A stretch of 20,617 nt of DNA from positions 1 through 20,617 of the forward strand of contig JASHPP010000324.1 in the NCBI GenBank assembly GCA_030038035.1, read 5' to 3'. The notes below the pieces were generated by a model. That model ran no database searches, had not been told where the DNA came from, and saw nothing but the letters and a program-made list of their open reading frames with translations. Shown here piece after piece: positions 1 through 9,474 of the stretch (positions are counted from its first letter, which is position 1; the number at the start of each line of letters is the position of its first letter). Made by a program: the position numbers and the translations under genes. The stretch is from Trebonia sp. (GTDB taxonomy: Bacteria; Actinomycetota; Actinomycetes; Streptosporangiales; Streptosporangiaceae).

Positions 1-652
1 GGGCGGCCAGCGCGCGGCGCAGCAGACCCGGCGCGGTCGCCCGCGGATCATCAGTGCCGTCGCCCAGGCCGGCGGCTAGCACGATCTCGGTCTCGGCTCA
101 GGCCGCCACGTGCGGCCGCCCGACCCGCTGGCCCTGGTGGTTATACGCCACGCCCCGCTTCTTGCGGCCGTAGACCTCCACGTCAGTGGTGTCCAGATCG
201 ATCGTGACCGGCCCATCCGTCAGCGCCGCCACCCGCGGCGCAGGCAGCATTCCCAGCATCCGCCCGGTCACCGCCGCCAGGCCGGCCTCCACCGCCCGCC
301 ACTGCGCCGGCGTGATCCGCCGGGCCAGGCCCGCCGCGGTCGTGGACGCCAGCCCCGGCACCGGCGTGACCTGCTGCCCGGCCGCATCGGCGCGCTGGCG
401 ATCCAGCCCGGTCAAGAAGTCCTCCCCGGCCAGCTGCGCCGCGGCCAGCCCCGTCAGCAGCTGCCCGGCCCCGAACCCGCGGTCGCGCTCCTTGATCGGG
501 CCGACCGCCGCGTCCAGCGCCCCGATCACGCCGAGCCGGTCACACAGCCCGGTGATAGCCGCCAGGCCCGCGTTCGGCGTCAGCGACGGATCCGGCGCGC
601 CGATCCGCAGCTGCCGCCGCGATCTGCCCGCCCCGCTGCGTATCCTTTTCAC
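1..652 (-). pseudogene. IS1380-family transposase, 5' part, interrupted by in-frame TGA
   Basis: The transposase of an IS1380-type (DDE) insertion sequence is read leftwards from a GTG at 652 and runs off the window. The N-terminal 184 residues are intact and include the DLDTTDVEVYG segment, which carries the first catalytic Asp of the family, followed by the YNHQGQRVGRPHV block. At 98-100 a TGA stops the frame. Translation past it continues directly in the same frame with AETEIVLAAGLGDGTDDP and on to the window edge, so this is a nonsense change, most simply TGG (Trp) to TGA, and not a frameshift. Family members are usually about 450 residues, so only half is visible. Family assignment rests on recognised motifs. 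The inactivity of the copy follows from the stop, unless it is a sequencing error. Confidence 0.8.
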
Positions 653-731
653 CAGGTAGGCGCCTCTCCGCTTGAGATGATCATTACTTCGCAGCGATCA
701 TCATCCCAGCTCAAAGGGGCACCTACCGGTA
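653..731. repeat. IS1380-like element end with inverted repeat / hairpin
   Basis: Just upstream of the transposase start, GGTAGGCGCCTCT (655-667) is repeated in inverted orientation near 717-729, where the minus strand reads GGTAGGTGCCCCT. Inside these, TTGAG and GATGATC-type segments are also inverted (about 672-682 against 694-715), so the whole stretch could fold into one long imperfect hairpin. The outer arm near 729 is the best candidate for the terminal inverted repeat of the insertion sequence. The inner arm may be a subterminal transposase or regulatory site. The other end of the element lies outside the window, so a target duplication cannot be checked. Confidence 0.5.
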
Positions 732-1410
732 CTTGCGCCGCCGTGTCACCGACCTAATCGCGGATTCGGGTCAGAACGAGTACACGGCAAGCCGCCCGCG
801 GACAACCGAGGATGGGCTGAGCTGAAACGTGCCAGTCAGCTGCGGTATGACAGACCAGTTCCCGGGCTTGTTCGTAACGCTGGTGAAAGCCTTTGGAATG
901 GCCTCATCTTGGCCTTACAAGGACGCGCAACAGCGGCAGTCAACACGGGTCGATGAACAGGGTTGCCGCAGGCTGGAGCACATATGCGCTGGTAGCGACC
1001 ATCAGCCGACATCTCTACGGATCAGATGGTTCATGCTTACTGTTCTCGGAACGGGCAGGTTGTGAGGGCAAATGCGTTCGCGGAATCCGGTGGGGTCGGT
1101 GACACTTGCGGTGTGAAGCTGGACGACTACTTGGACTCCTTCGAGCAGGTGCTGGACCACCCGCGGCACCGGGCTACCGAACATCCGCTCCGCTTCTATG
1201 CGGGCGTAGACCGGGCAGCCTGATGGGCCGGACGCTAGGGGCCATCTCGCGCCTGCGCGACCGGGTCTTTTAGCAGCCTGTAGTCGCGGGCGGCTGGGCA
1301 CGGATCTGGCGCTGAACACCACGCCTCCGCGAGGACCGGCCGGTATCTGCTTACCTAAAGTGCCGTATATGATGACGTTCCGCAACGGAGGGATACCTCG
1401 AAAACCCCCG
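732..1410. other. Gene-free stretch next to the IS end
   Basis: No reading frame here has a convincing start, ribosome site and recognisable protein. Short open frames exist on both strands (for example plus 1026-1223 and minus 1002-1385), but none resembles a family I know. The stretch sits between the IS end and the helicase relic, so it is probably decayed or scrambled island DNA. Confidence 0.4.
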
Positions 1411-1444
1411 TGTCACGCCCTGAAGGCTGAAACCCATCTGGCCC
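1411..1444 (-). pseudogene. Relic of the helicase gene start (34-bp copy)
   Basis: Positions 1411-1444 match 15723-15756 at 32 of 34 bases. In the full-length helicase gene this segment is the start codon region: seven bases upstream of ATG plus codons for MGFSLEDVT. In the relic the minus strand reads MGFSLQGVT and then diverges completely into unrelated sequence. The core AAGGCTGAAACCCATCTGG is identical in both. The relic faces away from the plus-strand regulator genes that begin at 1517. It is best read as the leftover 5' end of a second, deleted copy of the helicase gene or of its upstream junction. Confidence 0.65.
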
Positions 1445-1516
1445 AGCTTGACACAACTCGGTGCATGTCAGAGCATCAGAACACTAGCACCTCGCAACTT
1501 CGAAGGAATCACTCGC

Positions 1517-1717
1517 ATGCGACTCCAACTGCTCGGAACCGATTCGGGCCACACGGGCTGCCCCGCGCTCTACGCGACCGACCGCGGTACTTACGTGGTG
1601 CAAGGCAAGCGCGTGACCGATCCAGCGGCCATCGCGGACCTGGTTGATGTCCGCGAAGACGAGTTCTACATCGAGATCCCGAAGACGCTCTTGCGGTTCG
1701 CTCAGGATGGCGAGTGA
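1517..1717 (+). CDS. 66-aa protein upstream of DUF6879 gene, unknown function
   Basis: A 66-residue protein starts at ATG 1517, with GAAGGAA (1502-1508) at good spacing as ribosome site. It ends in a TGA that overlaps the GTG of the next gene (GTGA). The sequence has a compact soluble look, with CPALYATDRGTYVVQGKRVTD near residues 15-36 and a C-terminal IEIPKTLLRFA. I recall similar small proteins ahead of DUF6879/XRE pairs in actinomycetes, but I know of no assigned function. A TTGACA box at 1448-1453 could be a -35 element, although no convincing -10 follows. An upstream in-frame ATG at 1448 gives an 89-aa version but would start inside the presumed promoter and lacks a ribosome site. Confidence 0.75.
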   Translation: MRLQLLGTDSGHTGCPALYATDRGTYVVQGKRVTDPAAIADLVDVREDEFYIEIPKTLLRFAQDGE

Positions 1718-2229
1718 CGCGACTCGTTCGCGGCCAGGAGTTCGCCAGTTTCGTGCTCGGTTACCAGCACACCGCCTTCCGGATGGAGAGGCGGGAGCGG
1801 TACAACGAGCCGGGAGAAGCGGAGCCGCTGTGCCGGTTCCTGGCTGGTGAGCCGGACTATTCCTGGAACGAGGAGTGGGCCGCGATGATGCGGCGGCGTA
1901 CAGCTTGTGGCCGGCGCATGCAACGGGTGCGGATCGTCAGCGAGCCGCACAGCGATTACACGCGGTTCGGGCTGGATCTGGCGCGCGTCAACGCGGCGGC
2001 GGGTGAGGACATCCGGTACCTGCCGCGAGACCGCGCCGATGGCCTGGACCTGCCCGACTACGACTACTGGCTGATCGATTCGCGCAAGGTGGGGATCTTG
2101 CGTTTCACCGACGATGATGTCTTGCTGGGGGCCGAGATCCGCGCCGATCCTGCCGTGGTCGTCGAGCACTGCTACTGGCGGGACGTCGCCTGGCACTACG
2201 CTGTACCGCTCGCGGAGTACGCCACATAG
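1714..2229 (+). CDS. DUF6879 family protein
   Basis: A 171-residue protein begins with GTG overlapping the previous stop by 4 bp (GTGA), which implies translational coupling. It has the family pattern I associate with DUF6879: an N-terminal helical part, the block RVRIVSEPHSDYTRFGLDLA near residues 69-88, then DIRYLPRD, and the aromatic-rich DYDYWLIDSRKVGILRF. The family is abundant in actinomycetes, usually directly next to a DUF5753 XRE regulator, as here, where the regulator ATG follows the stop with no gap. The biochemical role is unknown to me. A partner or modifier of the regulator is a guess from context only. Confidence 0.85.
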   Translation: MTRLVRGQEFASFVLGYQHTAFRMERRERYNEPGEAEPLCRFLAGEPDYSWNEEWAAMMRRRTACGRRMQRVRIVSEPHSDYTRFGLDLARVNAAAGEDIRYLPRDRADGLDLPDYDYWLIDSRKVGILRFTDDDVLLGAEIRADPAVVVEHCYWRDVAWHYAVPLAEYAT

Positions 2230-3072
2230 ATGTCAAATTTCCAGCGGGCGAGGGAAGCGCTCGGTCTCAGGCTTCGGGAGCTGCGCCACGACGGGCGTCT
2301 GACGGGGCGGCAGCTGGCCGCCCTGCACGGCTGGCATCCAAGCAAGGTCTCCAAGATCGAAGGTGGCAAGCAGACCCCATCCGAAGATGACATCTCAGCC
2401 TGGGCGCAGGCGTGCGGTTGCCCAGAGCTTATCGATGAACTGATCGCTGGCCTGCGCACCCTGGAGGGACAGTACATCGAGTTCCGGCGGATGTTTCGCA
2501 CTGGGCAGCGGGCCATGCAGGAAGCTATTGCCGAAATCGAGAACGAGTCTGAGCACGTTCGTAACTTCGAGAACGTCTTCGTCCCCGGCCTGCTCCAGAC
2601 GCCCGACTACGCCCGATCCCGGCTAGCTGAGGGCCTAGAGGACATCGGCGCCGCTGATGATATCGATGAAGCGGTTGCGGCCCGGATGCAGCGCCAGCAG
2701 GTGCTGTACCGCTCCGGCAAGCGGTTCCATTTCGTGATCACGGAGGCGGTGCTGCGGTATCGGCTGTGCCTGCCTGAGGTGCTAGCTGGCCAGCTTGACC
2801 GGCTGGTGGCGCTGTCGACGCTTACCACTATCAGGTTCGGCGTCATTCCCTTCGAGAGGCAACTGCCCGTCGCACCGGTCCAGGGCTTTTACATCTACGA
2901 CGAGCGGGTGGTGCAGGTCGAGCACCTGACGGCTGAACTCAAGCTAACCCAGCCATCCGAGATTGCGACCTACATCAGGGTTTTCGGCCAGCTGGCAGAG
3001 GTGGCCTGCTACGGGGCGGAGGCGCGGTCGGTGATTACCCGCGCCCTAGCTGGTCTCCTGGCCAGTATCTGA
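2230..3072 (+). CDS. XRE-family regulator with DUF5753 domain
   Basis: A 280-residue predicted DNA-binding protein starts at the ATG immediately after the DUF6879 stop. Residues about 11-63 form an XRE helix-turn-helix (LRELRHDGRLTGRQLAALHG, then WHPSKVSKIEGGKQTPS as recognition helix and following turn). From about residue 95 to the end is the DUF5753 domain, with its signature VPGLLQTPDYAR at 118-129 and the QVEHLTAELKLT segment near the C-terminus. Such proteins are widespread regulators in Streptomyces and relatives, often paired with small neighbour proteins. The end of an ImmA/IrrE-type metallopeptidase gene lies less than 1 kb downstream on the opposite strand, so a repressor-protease relationship is possible but unproven. 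Confidence 0.9.
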   Translation: MSNFQRAREALGLRLRELRHDGRLTGRQLAALHGWHPSKVSKIEGGKQTPSEDDISAWAQACGCPELIDELIAGLRTLEGQYIEFRRMFRTGQRAMQEAIAEIENESEHVRNFENVFVPGLLQTPDYARSRLAEGLEDIGAADDIDEAVAARMQRQQVLYRSGKRFHFVITEAVLRYRLCLPEVLAGQLDRLVALSTLTTIRFGVIPFERQLPVAPVQGFYIYDERVVQVEHLTAELKLTQPSEIATYIRVFGQLAEVACYGAEARSVITRALAGLLASI

Positions 3073-3157
3073 AGCGGCCCAGCCAGGTCGCGGCACGTCC
3101 GACTCGGTCGTGGCGAGCTGGCCTCCCAAGGCTAGTTGCGCGAGCTTGCTTCCGGAT

Positions 3158-3203
3158 GATCTTTAAGCAACTTTGTGAGCAATCTAAAGCACATTGCTTT
3201 ATG
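3158..3203. promoter_or_regulatory. AT-rich repeat cluster, candidate operator/promoter
   Basis: In the 218-bp gap after the XRE gene lies a stretch clearly richer in A/T than its surroundings. It contains repeated elements: AAGCAA, a second AGCAA about ten bases on, then AAAGC paired with GCTTT in TAAAGCACATTGCTTTA. The AGCAA elements are in direct orientation and the last TTGCTTT is inverted. This arrangement fits a regulator binding site ahead of the downstream two-gene unit that starts at 3291. No convincing -10/-35 pair could be fixed. The link to the neighbouring XRE protein is inference. Confidence 0.3.
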
Positions 3204-3290
3204 GCTGGTGTTCGCCTGTCGTAGCGTCACGGCTGAGGGCCTTGCTGCTTATCCATGAGCGGGGCTTGAGGTCGATCCGAGGAGAGCCAC

Positions 3291-3638
3291 GTGACGTTCC
3301 TGCCACTCCTGACAGCGGATAAGGCCCGGGCACTGGACCGAGCACAAGAAGTAGTGGAGTACCTGAAGTCGGGACCCAGCCTCAATCACATTCAAGGTTG
3401 TCCCGCCCGCACCGGGCGGGGCGTCACCGACGACCGGGCACAGGCCCTGCAGATCGCCGAGACCTACCTGCGCAGCGGGCAGGCTAGCGCCGCGAGCGTG
3501 GAACAGTCGCGGCTCGACCTTGGTATGCGGACGCTGACGTCCGGATACCAGCGGACCGGGCAGGGATGGCGCGGACGCCGCGTCGGCAGCGGCGTCTGCT
3601 GGGAGCCGATCGTCCCCGCCCCGGTGGTGGCGCCGTGA
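3291..3638 (+). CDS. Hypothetical protein, 115 aa
   Basis: A 115-residue protein starts at GTG 3291 behind a good ribosome site (GAGGAGAG, 3280-3287). It appears mostly helical for its first 80 residues (ADKARALDRAQEVVEYLKSG and DDRAQALQIAETYLRSGQ), then a basic tail with RTGQGWRGRRVG. No known domain is recognised. It shares a 4-bp overlap with the following gene, so the two are co-translated. An 8-bp perfect hairpin falls inside the gene at 3402-3420. GC3 bias supports real coding. Confidence 0.6.
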   Translation: MTFLPLLTADKARALDRAQEVVEYLKSGPSLNHIQGCPARTGRGVTDDRAQALQIAETYLRSGQASAASVEQSRLDLGMRTLTSGYQRTGQGWRGRRVGSGVCWEPIVPAPVVAP

Positions 3639-3832
3639 ACCGGGCGGACGCGCAGCGGATCGAGACGGGACTGAAGGAACGCTACCCCGGCAGGGAAGTC
3701 ACCGTGGAGCACGAACCAGGCGGGCTGCGCATCGAGATGAGCAGCCCGGGCTCCACCATGATCGCGGTCACCGGGGACGGGCCGAGCGCGATCCTCGGGG
3801 CCCTTACGGAACCCCTGGAACCGGAGGGCTGA
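3635..3832 (+). CDS. Hypothetical protein, 65 aa
   Basis: The GTG at 3635 overlaps the preceding stop (GTGA). The 65-residue product starts NRADAQRIETGLKERYPGRE and has an alternating pattern (EVTVEHEPGGLRIEMSSPG) suggesting a small beta-rich fold with one N-terminal helix. No family is recognised. A longer in-frame version beginning at ATG 3566 would overlap the 115-aa gene by about 70 bp and is less likely given the coupled GTG. Its function can only be linked to the upstream gene through the shared transcript. Confidence 0.55.
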   Translation: MNRADAQRIETGLKERYPGREVTVEHEPGGLRIEMSSPGSTMIAVTGDGPSAILGALTEPLEPEG

Positions 3833-3848
3833 CCACCCCTAGCATGTC

Positions 3849-3873
3849 CCCCGCGCCGGGACCCGCCGCGGGG
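3849..3873. terminator. GC-rich hairpin between convergent genes
   Basis: CCCCGCG (3849-3855) pairs with CGCGGGG (3867-3873) around an 11-base loop, between the plus-strand gene ending at 3832 and the minus-strand protease gene ending at 4020. There is no T-run on either side, so if it terminates transcription it does so in the T-tract-independent manner often proposed for actinomycetes. The rest of 3833-4019 holds nothing else I can identify. Confidence 0.35.
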
Positions 3874-4019
3874 CTTGATGATGTCCGGCCACGGCAGCCC
3901 TGTCGACCGCCACGCTCCGTAATGAGACGGTTATGTAACGCTGCCTGTCGGCCGCTCGGTGGGCAGGCCAGAGCCAGCGCACGGGTGAGAAAGGTGGTGT
4001 CGATACCATCATTTCACGC

Positions 4020-5636
4020 TCAGTCTTCTCGACTGGCAGCGTTCCCTCCTCGGCGGCCTTCGGCGTCGTGTTCCGGCAGCCACACTGAGCGCAACCGGAT
4101 GCGGTCATCGAAAGTGATCTCGCCGAGGTTGTAGAGCCGGTCGATCAGCGAGGACGCGCTAACGTGCAGCGCCACGCTCACGGATCTGATTGTATCCGGG
4201 TCGTCCGCGGGCGCGGTAGCACCAGCGAGAGCGTTCCGGAGCAGCCACGTGGGCATCAGGAATGCGGCGGCGAACGCGTTGGCGCGTTGCTCAATGGCTA
4301 CGGGCGCCCACGGCCCGGTAGCGATTGCCAGTTCATCGCCATACTCCCGGTCGAAAAACAGATGACACAGCTCGTGAGCGAGCGTGAACCGCCGCACACT
4401 CGCACTCTGGCCCCACCGGGTGCCGCTGTTGCTGAATATATGAGGGCGCTGCGTCGGGCCAAAGACCGTTACTGCACGTACTTCACCGTCAGAAAGGTCG
4501 ATCTCCGAAACCGTGATGTCCAGATTCTTCGCGACCCATTCAACATCAATCCAGCCGCCGCTATCTTCAGCGAGCAGTTCGCTTGCCCTTTCGCCGAGCC
4601 TGCTGCCTTGCTCACCCGGTGTTAGCTGCCTGACCTCTCCCAGTTCGAGTGGCAGGTCAAGTCGTGACAGCCACGCTGAGGCGTCAGGGACGTAATTCTC
4701 AACAATGAGTCTGGTCAGCTGCACGACATCCGGCAGTTGGGTTGCCGGGCTGATGGCTCCGTAGAGCAGCCGCGCATATGCGCTGCCTTCGACTACCAGG
4801 GGCGTCGTCCGCCGGGTGCCGGTCAGCTGCTCACGAACATCTGGGGCGGCACCCGCAAGGACGCCGTCCACTTCGCGCGCGATGTCGCAGTATCGGTCGA
4901 ACTCGTCGCCGAGACCCGCCAGCCATGCCATGCGGATCGTTTCGCGGTCCGGCGACGTAAGGCTGGCGAGACGCGATCTGAGCTGTTCTAGGCGCTGCGA
5001 GTGCGGTACTCGCCGCTGAAGTTCGCGGATTGCCGCATCCAGGACATCGAATAGCGTCTCCGCGGCTGCTGTCGGCTCTACGTGGTAGTTCCTGTTCGGA
5101 GTTAGAAAGACATATTCGTCCGGTATACCCTGAATCGGCTCAGCTCCGGTCGAAAGCTCCAGCGCGTCGCGGTAGCGGCGTATATAGACGTCTGGGAACA
5201 GGCCGCCTTCTCGCCCTGACCGCAGGCAATGCCGATCCCACCAGGCCGACCATGTGTCCATCCACGCGAACTCGTTCACTTCCTTGAGCGAGAGTGGCGG
5301 AAACCGGGTCCGACTCAGAGATTCCGCAGCGGACAGTCCGGTGTTACTGAGCGGCAGGCGCTCCTCGTGGAGCAGCGGATCCCAGTTATCGACGAACCAC
5401 TCGATCAACGGCAGCATGTACCAGTGCGCAGAGTCCAGGATCTCGCCCTGTTCGATATGTGCGCACAGGTTCTCGCCATTCGCCCAGATAGCGAAGGCGC
5501 CCCACGATTCACGCTCCTCAGGCGTTGCGCGGTCATCCTCGCCGTGCGGATTTGGCAGGAAGGCCAGCCGGAAAGCGAAGGCTGCCGGGTCGCCCGCGTG
5601 CATCTCCCAGTTGCCGAATGCCGTCACGTTTTTCAC
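4020..5636 (-). CDS. ImmA/IrrE-family metallopeptidase with large N-terminal region
   Basis: Last gene of the operon. I chose GTG 5636, whose GTGA overlaps the stop of the 117-aa gene and which has AGAGAG upstream. This gives 538 residues; a start at ATG 5684 would lie inside the upstream gene. The C-terminal 200 residues are an ImmA/IrrE (DUF955-type) zinc metallopeptidase: RFTLAHELCHLFFD contains the HExxH zinc site at about residues 421-425, and EQRANAFAAAFLMP carries the third ligand Glu near 449. The family cleaves or inactivates partner regulators, as ImmA does with ImmR. The first ~370 residues (several Trp-rich stretches such as MDTWSAWWDRHC, then helical DAAIRELQRR) match no domain I know and may sense or bind a partner. 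No membrane segment is visible. Its place in the operon suggests regulation or activation of the defence genes, which is inference. Confidence 0.85.
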   Translation of the reverse strand: MKNVTAFGNWEMHAGDPAAFAFRLAFLPNPHGEDDRATPEERESWGAFAIWANGENLCAHIEQGEILDSAHWYMLPLIEWFVDNWDPLLHEERLPLSNTGLSAAESLSRTRFPPLSLKEVNEFAWMDTWSAWWDRHCLRSGREGGLFPDVYIRRYRDALELSTGAEPIQGIPDEYVFLTPNRNYHVEPTAAAETLFDVLDAAIRELQRRVPHSQRLEQLRSRLASLTSPDRETIRMAWLAGLGDEFDRYCDIAREVDGVLAGAAPDVREQLTGTRRTTPLVVEGSAYARLLYGAISPATQLPDVVQLTRLIVENYVPDASAWLSRLDLPLELGEVRQLTPGEQGSRLGERASELLAEDSGGWIDVEWVAKNLDITVSEIDLSDGEVRAVTVFGPTQRPHIFSNSGTRWGQSASVRRFTLAHELCHLFFDREYGDELAIATGPWAPVAIEQRANAFAAAFLMPTWLLRNALAGATAPADDPDTIRSVSVALHVSASSLIDRLYNLGEITFDDRIRLRSVWLPEHDAEGRRGGNAASRED

Positions 5637-5986
5637 CAGAGCTCTCTTACAGACCGCTTGGTGACACGTCCGGTTGCCAGCCATGCATTACGGATCACAG
5701 CCGGAACCTTCCGCCATTCGACGGGGAAACCATGCCAGCGTCCGGGATCATGCTCATGACCACAGTATGCGTGACGCCCATCTGTCGTGTAACGCTTGCC
5801 TGGATGACCAGGATCGGTCTCGCTTGCCGCAAGTAGGGCCGCAGCGTCCACATCTGGCGGACAGAGAGATCCCCGGGCTCCTCGCTGCCACGGTTCCTTG
5901 TGCTTCGGATTCGGTTCGTAACGCAGCGGCTGAGCCTCGTCTCGCGTGACCTCTGCTGCTCCAGGGCGGGTATCACCTTCCGTCAT
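5633..5986 (-). CDS. 117-aa protein of unknown function in defence operon
   Basis: A small protein lies 16 bp after the DUF499 stop, and its TGA is overlapped by the GTG of the metallopeptidase gene. The ribosome site is weak, so translation probably depends on coupling. It has a disordered N-terminus, then PKHKEPWQRGARGSLCPPDV, and a dense C-terminal half with YCGHEHDPGRWHGFPVEWRKV and a basic helix. Cys42, Cys75, His77 and His79 could bind a metal, although this is only a residue pattern. No known family is assigned. Its tight embedding between two operon genes argues that it is a real component and not a spurious frame. Plausible roles are an adaptor or a nucleic-acid-binding accessory. 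Confidence 0.75.
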   Translation of the reverse strand: MTEGDTRPGAAEVTRDEAQPLRYEPNPKHKEPWQRGARGSLCPPDVDAAALLAASETDPGHPGKRYTTDGRHAYCGHEHDPGRWHGFPVEWRKVPAVIRNAWLATGRVTKRSVRELW

Positions 5987-6002
5987 ACCGTGTCCGTTCG
6001 CC

Positions 6003-9449
<3,447 letters not shown>

Positions 9450-9474
9450 ACCAGATCCACTCCCGCCAGTTAAA

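Noticed and set aside
1002..1385. 127-aa minus-strand open frame and the overlapping plus-strand 1026-1223 frame
   Set aside because: They have no ribosome site, no recognisable motifs, and mutual overlap with no coding bias favouring one. Left as unassigned sequence.
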